Assembly: GCF_006546825.1 (NCBI RefSeq) | Contig: NZ_VICC01000002.1 | Span: 124,001-188,000, forward strand | Origin: Actinomyces oris | Lineage (GTDB): Bacteria > Actinomycetota > Actinomycetes > Actinomycetales > Actinomycetaceae | Length of the DNA stretch: 64,000 bases | Direction of reading: 5' to 3' | Part shown: positions 36,635 through 44,608 of the stretch, one piece after another | Layout: every line of letters begins with the position of its first letter | Numbering within the stretch: the first letter of the stretch is position 1 | The notes under the pieces: model-generated | Seen by the model: only the letters and a program-made list of their open reading frames with translations | The model's database searches: none | What the model was told of the DNA's origin: nothing | Position numbers and translations under genes: made by a program

Positions 36635-36675
36635 CGGGGCGGGGGCGCGAGCATGATGCTCGCGCCCCCGCCCCG
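36635..36675 (-). terminator. Strong intrinsic terminator after tsf
   Basis: A perfect 19-bp stem with a 3-base loop spans 36635-36675, starting 14 bases past the tsf stop. Read on the minus strand it is followed by a pyrimidine-rich stretch beginning TTCTTCC. It separates rpsB-tsf from pyrH-frr, so pyrH needs its own promoter within 36418-36634. Confidence 0.85.
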
Positions 36676-36688
36676 ATCAGTGAGCGGA

Positions 36689-37528
36689 TCAGGCGCCGAC
36701 GCGGAAGCGCACGAAGCCGGTCAGCTCGCCACCGGTGGCCTCGACGACCTTGCCGACCGTGGTCTTGGGGTCCTTGGCGAAGGCCTGGTCGACCAGGACG
36801 TTCTCCTTGAAGAAGCCGTTGAGACGACCCTCGACGATCTTGGGGATGGCCTTCTCGGGCTTGCCCTCGGCGCGGGTGGTCTCCTCGGCGATGGCGCGCT
36901 CCTTGTCCACGACCTCGGCCGGGACGTCCTCACGGGTGGCGTAGGCCGGGGAGTAGGCGGCGATGTGCATGGCGACGTCGTGAGCCACCTCGGCGGCCTT
37001 GGCGTCGGTGCCCACCAGGACGCCGACCTGCGCGGGCAGGTCGGGGTTGGTGCGGTGCAGGTAGAGCTCGATCTTGTCGGCCTCGAGGCGGCCGACACGG
37101 CGCACGACGATCTTCTCGCCGATGACGGCCTGCATGCCGTCGGTGAGCTCCTTGACGGTGGAGCCGTCGACCTCGACCTCGGCCAGGGCCTCGGCGTCGG
37201 TGGCGCCGGAGTCCAGGGCGGCGGTGAGGACCTGCTCGGCGTAGTCGAGGAACTTCTGGTTCTTGGCCACGAAGTCGGTCTCGGCGTTGATCTCGACGAG
37301 GACGCCGACCTGGCCGTTGCCGGAGTCGACGACCTTGGCGGCGATGAGGCCGGCGGAGGCGGCGCGGCCCTCGCGCTTGGCGATGCCCTTGAGGCCCTTG
37401 ACGCGAATGATCTCGATGGCCTTCTCGGCGTCGCCGTTGGCCTCGTCGAGGGCCTTCTTGACGTCGAGCATGCCGGCGCCGGTCTTCTCGCGCAGCGCCT
37501 TGATGTCAGCGGTGGTGTAGTTCGCCAT
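36689..37528 (-). CDS. tsf: Translation elongation factor Ts
   Basis: Guanine-nucleotide exchange factor for EF-Tu. The N-terminal TADIKALREKTGAGMLDVKKALDEANGDAEKAIEIIRVKGL is the UBA-like domain with the TGAGMLDVKKAL signature. The dimerisation core contains NAETDFVAKNQKFLDYAEQVL with the conserved TDFVAKN motif. At 279 aa it has the actinobacterial length. The sequence ends with VRFRVGA. It is co-oriented with rpsB 115 bases upstream. Codon use is strongly biased to C/G third positions, as expected of a highly expressed gene. Confidence 0.98.
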   Translation of the reverse strand: MANYTTADIKALREKTGAGMLDVKKALDEANGDAEKAIEIIRVKGLKGIAKREGRAASAGLIAAKVVDSGNGQVGVLVEINAETDFVAKNQKFLDYAEQVLTAALDSGATDAEALAEVEVDGSTVKELTDGMQAVIGEKIVVRRVGRLEADKIELYLHRTNPDLPAQVGVLVGTDAKAAEVAHDVAMHIAAYSPAYATREDVPAEVVDKERAIAEETTRAEGKPEKAIPKIVEGRLNGFFKENVLVDQAFAKDPKTTVGKVVEATGGELTGFVRFRVGA

Positions 37529-37586
37529 GAATGTCTCCTGGTCAGTCAGTGACTAATAGACGTGTGAAAAAGGACGAGTGAGAGGT

Positions 37587-37617
37587 GCTCACAGCGCGGG
37601 GACGCCGCGCTGTGAGC
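37587..37617 (-). terminator. Hairpin in the rpsB-tsf gap, possible partial terminator
   Basis: A perfect 13-bp stem (37587-37599 with 37605-37617) and 5-base loop lie between rpsB and tsf. On the minus strand a CTTTTTC run follows only after about 15 bases, so it might attenuate rather than stop transcription, or protect the 3' end of rpsB mRNA. Confidence 0.6.
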
Positions 37618-37643
37618 GAGGAGCTGAGGTGGTGAGCCCGAGC

Positions 37644-38501
37644 TCAGGCCTGCTCGGCGGCGGGGGCCTCGGCGACAGCCTCGGTCACCTCAGCGGCGAC
37701 CTCGGCGGCCTCGGCCTCGGCTCCGGCGAGGAGCTGGGCCTCCCACTCGGGCAACGGCTCGGCGTCGGCGGGGGCGACCTCGGCCTCCTCACCGGTGCGG
37801 GCGCGTCCGCCGGAGCGGGCCAGCAGGCCCTCGGCGGTGGCGTCGGCGACGACACGGGTGAGCAGGGTGACGGCGCGGATGGCGTCGTCGTTGCCGGGGA
37901 TGCCGTAGGTGGCCTCGTCCGGGTCGCAGTTGGTGTCCAGGATGGCGATGACCGGGATCCCGAGCTTCTGGGCCTCGGAGATGGCCAGGTGCTCCTTCTT
38001 GGTGTCCACGACCCACACGGCCGCGGGGAGCTTGCTCATGTCGCGGATACCGCCCAGGGTGCGCTGGAGCTTGTCCTTCTCGCGGCGCATCATGAGCAGC
38101 TCCTTCTTGGTGCGGCCGGAGCCGGCCACGTCGTCGAAGTCGATCTGCTCGAGCTCCTTCATGCGGTCCAGGCGGGCGCGCACGGTGGAGAAGTTGGTGA
38201 GCATGCCGCCCAGCCAGCGCTGGTTGACGTAGGGCATGCCGACACGCTGGGCCTGCTCGGCCACGGCGGCCTGGGCCTGCTTCTTGGTTCCGACGAACAG
38301 GATGTTGCCGCCGCGAGCGACGATCTCCTTGACGAAGTCGTAGGCGGTGTTGATGCCCTCAATGGACTGCTGGAGGTCGATGATGTAGATGCCGTTGCGC
38401 TCGGTGAGGATGAAGCGCTTCATCTTGGGGTTCCAGCGACGAGTCTGGTGCCCGAAGTGGACACCGCTGTCAAGGAGCTGGCGCATGGTAACGACGGCCA
38501 T
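37644..38501 (-). CDS. rpsB: 30S ribosomal protein S2
   Basis: Primary S2 protein of the small subunit. The N-terminal segment [29 protein letters not shown] is diagnostic, followed by [27 protein letters not shown] and [29 protein letters not shown]. The 285-aa protein has a C-terminal extension of about 45 residues rich in Ala and Glu, common in actinobacterial S2. The ATG at 38501 has an AAGGA site. It opens the rpsB-tsf unit, with the divergent M23 gene about 500 bases away, the usual actinobacterial arrangement. Confidence 0.98.
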   Translation of the reverse strand: MAVVTMRQLLDSGVHFGHQTRRWNPKMKRFILTERNGIYIIDLQQSIEGINTAYDFVKEIVARGGNILFVGTKKQAQAAVAEQAQRVGMPYVNQRWLGGMLTNFSTVRARLDRMKELEQIDFDDVAGSGRTKKELLMMRREKDKLQRTLGGIRDMSKLPAAVWVVDTKKEHLAISEAQKLGIPVIAILDTNCDPDEATYGIPGNDDAIRAVTLLTRVVADATAEGLLARSGGRARTGEEAEVAPADAEPLPEWEAQLLAGAEAEAAEVAAEVTEAVAEAPAAEQA

Positions 38502-38999
38502 GACGGTCCTTCCGTGTGTGCCGAGAGGTTGCTCGACGCACGATCATTCGGGGGACGGCCGAGCTGCGCCCGGACGCGTCCCAGGGTTCTTCTTCTGGGT
38601 TCTTCCCCGTGGTTCCGCACGCTTGCGAACGCGCACCGGAGCCGGTGACCGGCTGGGAGCCGGCGCGGATGGGGCCTGGTGCCTGCGACGCACGGCCACC
38701 CGTTCACCGTGGCGAACCGTGATGACCGGGACCGCGACCGTGTCGCCCGGAGGGACGTCCCGAGATGCTCGGGTGCAGGCACGCGAAGTCAGCATTCCGG
38801 GCCCGTTTCCCACTGACGCCGGAGCGATCCGCAGAATGCTGCGGAGGCGAGGCTACCACAGGACTGGACCAGCCGCCGAGGCCGAATCAGCGGTATTCGG
38901 AGTCATTCCGGTCACCACAGGCAGCCTTCCTCACGGGGCTTTCCACAGGGCCGACGACGCCCCCGGCGCCGAGGGCCGCTCGGCGCGCACTCTGAGGGC
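38502..38999. promoter_or_regulatory. Divergent gap between rpsB and the M23 gene
   Basis: About 500 bases without a supported gene. It must contain the rpsB promoter and leader on the minus strand and the M23 promoter on the plus strand. No convincing -10/-35 pair, S2-type leader structure or tRNA was recognised. Confidence 0.4.
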
Positions 39000-39812
39000 A
39001 TGCAGCCACAGCAGCCTCGACAAAGCCGCCACCTCCGAGATCCTCGCACGTCGTCCTCTCCTGCCCACCACTCGTCCCGCCGCCTTGCGGCGCTGGCAAC
39101 GGCCCTGATCGCCTGCGGCTCACTGGCCGCGCTGCCCGGTGCTCCACCGGCTCAGGGCATGAGCACTCTCCCCGGCCCAGCCACTAGCACTGCCGTGACC
39201 AGGGTTCGGGCTCCGTGGGCGCAGGGCCCGTTGCCTCTCGAGCGGGCGGGCAGCGCGTCTGGGCCGACCGGGGCGGCCCACTGGTTGAGCTCGTCAACCT
39301 CGCTCGTGACACGCCTGAGCCCCTCCTCCCCGCTCATTAATGGCACGGGGACGGCCGGCCTGGCGCCGACGGACCGGTCTGCGGGTCCCCGGCGCCCGCG
39401 GGGCCGCTATCAGTGGCCGACCGGCGCGCCAGCCACCGTGGTGGAGGACTTCGACCCGCCCGCCGTCGTGTGGGGACGCGGACACCGGGGAGTGGATCTT
39501 GCGGCCGCTGAGGGCACGCAGATCCGCAGCGCCGCCGCGGGGACGGTCGCCTTCGCCGGCATGGTGGCCGGGCGCCCCGTAGTATCCATCGACCACGCCG
39601 ACGGGATCCGCACCACCTATGAGCCGGTCGAACCGGCCGTCAGCGCCGGTGACACGGTGGCTGCGGGGCAGATCATCGGCACCCTGCTGGCGGGGCACCG
39701 CTCGGACGGGGTCTGCGCCCTGCACTGGGGGGCGCGCACCGGCCCCAAGACGTACATCAACCCGCTGCGCCTGCTGCAACCTGCCGTCATCCGTCTCAAG
39801 CCCCTTCACTGA
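39000..39812 (+). CDS. Secreted M23 (LytM-like) peptidase, possibly inactive
   Basis: Encodes 270 aa: a signal segment at about residues 27-52 (RRLAALATALIACGSLAALPGAPPAQ), a Pro/Ser-rich linker to about 130, and an M23 domain. The first zinc motif HxxxD is present (His162, Asp166 in GHRGVDLAAAEG). The second, HxH, reads Ala240-Leu-His242 in CALHWG, so the usual first, catalytic His is missing; many actinobacterial copies beside rpsB show this CLHWG form. It may therefore act as a wall-binding or activator protein rather than a peptidase. The ATG at 39000 has a GAGGG site. Convergent with xerC, 25 bases apart. Confidence 0.85.
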   Translation: MQPQQPRQSRHLRDPRTSSSPAHHSSRRLAALATALIACGSLAALPGAPPAQGMSTLPGPATSTAVTRVRAPWAQGPLPLERAGSASGPTGAAHWLSSSTSLVTRLSPSSPLINGTGTAGLAPTDRSAGPRRPRGRYQWPTGAPATVVEDFDPPAVVWGRGHRGVDLAAAEGTQIRSAAAGTVAFAGMVAGRPVVSIDHADGIRTTYEPVEPAVSAGDTVAAGQIIGTLLAGHRSDGVCALHWGARTGPKTYINPLRLLQPAVIRLKPLH

Positions 39813-39837
39813 GAACGCAGCCCCACGAGGGCTCCGC

Positions 39838-40761
39838 TCAGGCGCGGGGGAAGGCCTGCTCGTAGACGCTGCGCAGGCGCTCAGCCGAGACGTGGGTGTA
39901 GCGCTGGGTGGTGGCCAGGGAGGAGTGGCCGAGGAACTCTTGGACGCTGCGCAGGTCCGCTCCCCCGCCCAGGACGTGGGTGGCGGTGCTGTGCCGCAGT
40001 CCGTGCGGGCCCAGGTCGGGCACTTGGGCGGCCGCGCACAGGCGGTGGACGACGTCGCGCACCGCCCGGGGATCGATACGTCGCCCCCGCGCCCCGAGGA
40101 AGAGGGCGCCTCCCGCATCGACGGCGCAGATCTCACCGCGCCGATGCAGCCATGTCTCCAGCGCCTTGGCGGCGGGCAGCCCGTAGGGGACGGTCCGTTC
40201 CTTACGGCCCTTCCCCAGGACTCGCAGGGTCCGTTGGGAGTGGTCGAGGTCGGCGACATCCAGGCCGACGAGCTCGGAGACCCGCACTCCGGTCGCGTAG
40301 AGCGTCTCGATGATGGCCAGGTCACGCACGGCCAGGACGTGCCCGTCAGAGGCGAGGTCCGAGGCGGTCTTGAGCAGCTGCGAGGCTTGCTGGGTCGTCA
40401 GCACCCCGGGCAGGCGGTTGTCGACGCGGGGCGCGCGCAGACGCGCGGCGACGTCGGAGGTGAGCAGTCCCGTCTCGAAGGCCCAGGAGGAGAAGGTCCT
40501 CACCGAGGCCGAGCGGCGGGCCAGGGTGGCGCGCGAGTGACCGCTCGCGGCCATCGCGGCGAGCCAGTCCCGCAGATCCGCCAGGTCAAGGTTGGCCAGG
40601 GCGGCGTCGACTGGCTCCGCGTCACCCTCACCGACACCGAGGAAGCTCAGCAGGTCGTTGATGTCGACGAGATAGGCGCGCACGGTGTGCCCGGACAGGT
40701 CCCGTTGCAGGGCCAGGTAGCTGCGGTAGGAGTCGAGCAGATCGGCGCGCGTCCTCGGCAT
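39838..40761 (-). CDS. xerC: Tyrosine recombinase XerC
   Basis: Site-specific recombinase acting at dif for chromosome dimer resolution. The ATG at 40761 follows a strong GGAGGAGGG site and gives 307 aa. The SAM-like N-terminal domain (DSYRSYLALQRDLSGHTVRAYLVDINDLLSFL) is followed by the catalytic domain with TLYATGVRVSELVGL (Arg I), LGKGRKERTVP (Lys), HGLRHSTATHVLGGGADLRSVQEFLGHSSLATTQRYTHV (His-x-x-Arg, His and the Tyr nucleophile). Location next to rpsB/M23 and size agree with chromosomal XerC rather than a phage integrase; no attachment sites or phage genes are nearby. Confidence 0.93.
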   Translation of the reverse strand: MPRTRADLLDSYRSYLALQRDLSGHTVRAYLVDINDLLSFLGVGEGDAEPVDAALANLDLADLRDWLAAMAASGHSRATLARRSASVRTFSSWAFETGLLTSDVAARLRAPRVDNRLPGVLTTQQASQLLKTASDLASDGHVLAVRDLAIIETLYATGVRVSELVGLDVADLDHSQRTLRVLGKGRKERTVPYGLPAAKALETWLHRRGEICAVDAGGALFLGARGRRIDPRAVRDVVHRLCAAAQVPDLGPHGLRHSTATHVLGGGADLRSVQEFLGHSSLATTQRYTHVSAERLRSVYEQAFPRA

Positions 40762-41018
40762 GTGCTCCCTCCTCCCTGCTGGCGACAAGAACACCTGAAG
40801 ACTACGGCGCCGGGACGGGCCCTCCACGGAATACGCGCCGTAGGCATCGGCAGCGCACGGCCCGGTGACGCCGCTCTGACGCGCCCCGGCTCTGCCCGAG
40901 CACGGGGGTCTCGGCGACGCCCTCGCCACTAACCACCTCCGCCTCAGATCACTATCTCCGCCGGACAGACAATCGCCACCTTGATTCAACGCACAATCTC
41001 ACCATTCGAATCACAAGT

Positions 41019-41189
41019 TCATAACAACCATCCAGGCGGCACTACGGATACCAACCTCCCCTTCTCCTTGATCCCAACGAAAAATCCACTCTTCCTCTGT
41101 ATTTCCCCACATTCGGGACATTTGTTGCCGTCCAACGAGGAAGTTAAAATCTTGGTCGTTCTGACGAACTCCATCCCTTCCTGGCTCAT
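41019..41189 (-). CDS. Possible small zinc-ribbon-like protein
   Basis: A 56-codon frame from the ATG at 41189 has an AGGA site 7 bases upstream and contains a CPECGE motif at about 24-29, followed by a basic QRKSG stretch and a hydrophobic end. One CxxC pair alone would suit a half zinc ribbon or a dimer-bridging site. It lies in the AT-richer gap between xerC and the FHA cassette, and its base composition differs from all neighbours. The divergent gene at 41217 starts only 27 bases away, leaving little room for two promoters. No family recognised; it might be a decayed fragment. Confidence 0.35.
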   Translation of the reverse strand: MSQEGMEFVRTTKILTSSLDGNKCPECGEIQRKSGFFVGIKEKGRLVSVVPPGWLL

Positions 41190-41216
41190 CCCTATTTCCT
41201 GCTGGAGCGCAGCACT

Positions 41217-41582
41217 GTGAAACGGTTCTCCAGGCGCGGCGTCCACGTCGGCGTCATCGCGGTCCTGACCGCTGCCGCTCTGGTCGCCGTCGTCCTGCAC
41301 CCGGGGATGGTCACCCATGTTGTCGATCTTCATGACGGTGGAGTGCGGGCGACCAACGGGAGGATGGCGATGGTCGCCCACCTCAGCTACCGCTCGCAGA
41401 CGCTCAACAGGGGCCTGCGCACCTCCTCGACGAGCTTCGGCGTCGACCAGTCCGGCTCCCAGGTCGTCATGTCCGACGCCTCCTCGGACACCTATACGCA
41501 GATCGACGACATCACGCCGCCCCGGGCCACCGGCTCCGGCTCCACCGTCCCCACCCTCGTCTCCAGGAGGTTTCGTCCATGA
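41217..41582 (+). CDS. Short membrane-anchored protein resembling the N-terminus of actinobacterial Fn3/Ig-like giant proteins
   Basis: Encodes 121 aa from GTG 41217 behind a GGAG site. A single N-terminal helix (about 10-29) precedes the segment VVDLHDGGVRATNGRMAMVAHL and LNRGLRTSSTSFGVDQSGSQVV. This pattern, a DGGVxxTN motif followed by a 'leftover' (N/D)xGLR...FDVxQ stretch, is that of the first 110 residues of roughly 2000-aa fibronectin type III/Ig-like proteins that sit upstream of FHA-kinase operons in other actinobacteria. Here the frame ends 4 bases into the next gene (ATGA), so the long propeller and Fn3 part is absent. It is either a deletion remnant kept as a small anchor or a naturally short form. 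Confidence 0.6.
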   Translation: MKRFSRRGVHVGVIAVLTAAALVAVVLHPGMVTHVVDLHDGGVRATNGRMAMVAHLSYRSQTLNRGLRTSSTSFGVDQSGSQVVMSDASSDTYTQIDDITPPRATGSGSTVPTLVSRRFRP

Positions 41583-43207
41583 ACATGCTGACACGCTGGG
41601 TACCCGGCGACATCCTGGTCGCCGTCGGGGACGGCGGCGTTCTCGCCCTCGACGGGAGCGCGCAGGCGTTGGAGGCGATGTGGACCGAGCTCGGTGAGCA
41701 CCGCTGCCTCGGCGACCTGCTCAAAAGCCTGAGCCGGCTGCACGACAACGAGGTCTTCACCCTCCCCGACTTCCTCATGATGGCCATCGACGGCCAGGAG
41801 CTGCGAGTGGCCGCCCGAGGCCGCTTCTGCCTCCACCTGGACACTGCCGACGGCGAGCGCAGCTTCAGCGCCTCCGAGGTCGTCGTGTGGGAGGAGTCCC
41901 GCTATGAGCGGGTCAACCAGTGTATCCTCGAGCTCACCCCGGCCACCAGACACCCAGCCGGTCCCGAAGGGCTCGACGAGTTCCTCCCCCTGCGCTCGGG
42001 GATCGTCCGAGCCTCGCAGCTGCACATCGGCTTCGGAGACCACCAGCTCCCACTGTCCTCACCGGCTCAGACCGGCGCTCACGGGGGTCAGGGGGCACCG
42101 CAACCATCGGCGGCCCAGGAGATCCTCCAACAGGCTCAGGCCGACGGCGCCCCCGAGCGGGACGACCCACCGCCGTCGTCATCGCTACCTGCGAGGCAGG
42201 AGCAGGGCAAGGCCGCCTACCAGTCCCGCCCCGATCCCGGACAGACGCTGGAACCGCAGTCCATGGGCCCGATGGACAGTGCGGGCTCCCCGCAGGGGAC
42301 CGGGGCGGGGGATCCGGCCGCGGTGCTGGGACCCGACGACGTTCCGGCGGCCGAGGCCGCAGCCCCGCAGGCGCATGGACAGCAGGCCCAGGACGACAAG
42401 ACCGGTCGTCTTGTTGAGCGCACGATGATGCAGGGGGCCGAGGCGGTCGTCGGCCCGGCCTCCTCTCAGGACATGGATCCGTTGGCCCAGCTCGCCGCAG
42501 GGCCCGGACGTCACCGGGCCTCCCCTCTGGGCGAGAGCGCCTCCGGCCGACACTCGTCACAGGCCGCTGAGCCGCTCCCGGCTCAGCGGCAGGCCCCGGA
42601 CGGCGGCGCAGATGCAGCGTCCTCGAATGGCTCAGCGCCCTCGGGCGCGCAGGGCAAGCACGACGGGCGCACCGTCTCGGCTGCAGGACTTCATGCCGCC
42701 AGGAACGCACTAGGCGGGCAGACCGGGCTCGACGAGCCCTCCGGCACCGGCCCCAGCGTGATGGCCGTCTTCTGCGAGGCGGGGCACCCCAATCCGGTGC
42801 ACGCCTCCTCGTGCCGCGAGTGCGACAGCACCATCACCTCCAGGACCGGCCAGGTCGAGCGACCGGTCCTGGGCGTTCTGCGTGTCTCCTCAGGCGCCAC
42901 GGCGATCCTGGACACTGATGTCATCATCGGCCGACTGCCCCAGGGCACGAGCAGCACCGCCGCTCAGCGCCCCCGCCTGCTGACCGTCCCCAGCCCGGGC
43001 AAGGCGATCTCGAAGACTCACTGCGCCGTGAGGGTCGAAGGCTGGGACATGCGCGTGGAGGACCTGGGCTCCACCAACGGGACCTTCCTGCTGCGCGCCG
43101 GGGAGGAGCCCCGCCGCGTGCCCGAGCACCAGCAGCTTCTCCTGCGCGCCGGCGACATCATCGACATCGGTGATGGCACCACCCTGACAGTGGAGCGTGA
43201 GGCGTGA
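41579..43207 (+). CDS. FHA-domain protein with N-terminal cassette domain and zinc-ribbon-like motif
   Basis: Encodes 542 aa from an ATG with an AGGAGG site overlapping the previous stop. Residues 1-120 (WVPGDILVAVGDGGVLALDG ... GQELRVAARGRF) match the N-terminal domain of FHA proteins in actinobacterial Fn3-MoxR-DUF58-transglutaminase-PP2C-FHA-kinase operons. A Pro/Gly/Ser-rich, probably disordered linker (about 130-390) follows. Then comes a CxxxxxxxxxxxxCxxC motif (Cys399, 412, 415) and a C-terminal FHA domain with IIGRLP, SKTHCAVRV and DLGSTNGTF, which binds phosphothreonine. Coupled to the kinase gene downstream, whose substrate or partner it probably is. Confidence 0.88.
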   Translation: MNMLTRWVPGDILVAVGDGGVLALDGSAQALEAMWTELGEHRCLGDLLKSLSRLHDNEVFTLPDFLMMAIDGQELRVAARGRFCLHLDTADGERSFSASEVVVWEESRYERVNQCILELTPATRHPAGPEGLDEFLPLRSGIVRASQLHIGFGDHQLPLSSPAQTGAHGGQGAPQPSAAQEILQQAQADGAPERDDPPPSSSLPARQEQGKAAYQSRPDPGQTLEPQSMGPMDSAGSPQGTGAGDPAAVLGPDDVPAAEAAAPQAHGQQAQDDKTGRLVERTMMQGAEAVVGPASSQDMDPLAQLAAGPGRHRASPLGESASGRHSSQAAEPLPAQRQAPDGGADAASSNGSAPSGAQGKHDGRTVSAAGLHAARNALGGQTGLDEPSGTGPSVMAVFCEAGHPNPVHASSCRECDSTITSRTGQVERPVLGVLRVSSGATAILDTDVIIGRLPQGTSSTAAQRPRLLTVPSPGKAISKTHCAVRVEGWDMRVEDLGSTNGTFLLRAGEEPRRVPEHQQLLLRAGDIIDIGDGTTLTVEREA

Positions 43208-44472
43208 TGTCCTCCCCGAGCTCCGCCCCGCAGGGACCGCCGATCCCCGGAGCCAGCCCCAAGCGCCTCCTGGGCGCCGGGGGCTTCGCCGATGTCTTCC
43301 TGTATGAGCAGCGGGTGCCGCGCCGCGACGTGGCGGTGAAGATCCTGCGGCCAGGAGGCAGCCAGCGAGACCACCACCGGTTCACCACCGAGGCGGACCT
43401 CATGGCCCGTCTGTCATCGCACCCCTCCATCGTGTCGGTCTACGGGGCCGGGACGGTGGAGGAAGAGCGCAGCTACCTCATCATGGAGTACTGTCCCCCT
43501 CCCCACCTGGGCAAGCTGGCCGCCTCGCAGCCCTTGTCCCTCACACGCGCCCTGGAGATCGGTATCCAGCTGGCGGGCGCGGTGGAGACCATTCACCGGG
43601 TCGGCTACCTCCACCGCGACATCAAGCCTGCCAGCATCCTGCTCACCCCCTTCGGGCGTCCGGTGCTCGGCGACTTCGGGATCGCCGCGCCCATCGGGCT
43701 CAGCATCGAGAAGGACGAGTTCGGAGGGGCGTCCCCGCCGTGGGCCTCACCCGAGCAGCAGCTCGACCGGGAGAGCCTGACTCCGGCCTCGGATGTCTAC
43801 GCCCTGGCCGCGACCATCTACACGCTGCTGGCGGGACGCTCACCCCACGTCGATGTTTCAGGAGCCGACCGCAACGACCAGCTCTCGATGATCGACCGAG
43901 TGCTCCACCGACAAATCCCCCCGATCGGGCGACACGACATACCCGAGCAGCTCGAGCGGATCCTGGCCATGGCGATGGCCAAGTCTCCTCGCGGACGGTA
44001 TGCCAGCGCCATCGCCCTGGCTCGGGCGCTGCAACAGGTACAGACCGACCTGTGCCTGGCCATCACCCAGCTCGATGTCATGGAGGAAGCGTCCGGACGA
44101 CACACGAGCGGGAACCGGAACCAGGACTCCACGATGCTGCGGCCGGCCGTCATAGTGGACCCGGACGGGCCGACCAGAGCCGTGCCCGCCGCACACCGGC
44201 ACGACGACGCCGCCACGACCTTCGCGCCTCGTCGTGTCAAGGCCCAGCCCACCGGCTCCGCCTCGCTGTGCGACCGTCCCCGGCCCGGTTCCGCTCTCCC
44301 GCCCCAGGGCGATGAGGCCGAGGTCGCGAGAGACGACCCGGGCTCGCAGGAGGCCGAGGCGGGCCTGCAGCGGCGGCGCAGCCGCCCGTCGGGGCGAGCC
44401 GTGGCCGTCACCGTGGTGGGCGCCGCCGTCATGGTCTGCCTGAGCGCGATCGGAGTGTGGTCGGTGATGTGA
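43204..44472 (+). CDS. Membrane-anchored Ser/Thr protein kinase with altered catalytic loop
   Basis: Start GTG 43204 or ATG 43207 (the latter forms TGATG with the FHA stop); 422 aa. The kinase domain (about 15-290) has glycine loop LGAGGFADVF, Lys46 in VAVKIL, Glu63, HRD 137-139, Lys141, DFG 157-159 and an ASPE in place of APE (181-184). The metal-binding Asn of HRDxKxxN is Ser144 (AGC at 43633). A polar linker follows, then one C-terminal helix (about 397-420), ending almost immediately outside, with no PASTA or sensor domain. Reduced or altered activity is therefore possible. Partner of the FHA protein; converges with dprA. Confidence 0.87.
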   Translation: MMSSPSSAPQGPPIPGASPKRLLGAGGFADVFLYEQRVPRRDVAVKILRPGGSQRDHHRFTTEADLMARLSSHPSIVSVYGAGTVEEERSYLIMEYCPPPHLGKLAASQPLSLTRALEIGIQLAGAVETIHRVGYLHRDIKPASILLTPFGRPVLGDFGIAAPIGLSIEKDEFGGASPPWASPEQQLDRESLTPASDVYALAATIYTLLAGRSPHVDVSGADRNDQLSMIDRVLHRQIPPIGRHDIPEQLERILAMAMAKSPRGRYASAIALARALQQVQTDLCLAITQLDVMEEASGRHTSGNRNQDSTMLRPAVIVDPDGPTRAVPAAHRHDDAATTFAPRRVKAQPTGSASLCDRPRPGSALPPQGDEAEVARDDPGSQEAEAGLQRRRSRPSGRAVAVTVVGAAVMVCLSAIGVWSVM

Positions 44473-44608
44473 ATGGAAGAAGGAGCGATCATGACGAGTT
44501 CACCCGCCGAGCCCTGGCTCAGGCGCACCGGAGCATGTCGCTCGCATGCCTCACAAGGGTGGGGCAGGACCTGTCCATCATGGTCCCGCCGTCGTGGCAG
44601 GGCGCTCT

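Noticed and set aside
39838-40761. Tyrosine recombinase as sign of a phage or integrative element
   Set aside because: Size, sequence and position beside rpsB/M23 are those of chromosomal XerC; no att sites or phage genes nearby.
40981-41220. 79-codon plus-strand frame in the AT-richer junction
   Set aside because: No ribosome-binding site and no motif; the opposite strand frame has a better start signal.
41317-41697. Overlapping +1 frame across the anchor/FHA junction, as if the anchor gene were frameshifted into the FHA gene
   Set aside because: The two genes overlap neatly as ATGA with an AGGAGG site, so no frameshift is needed.
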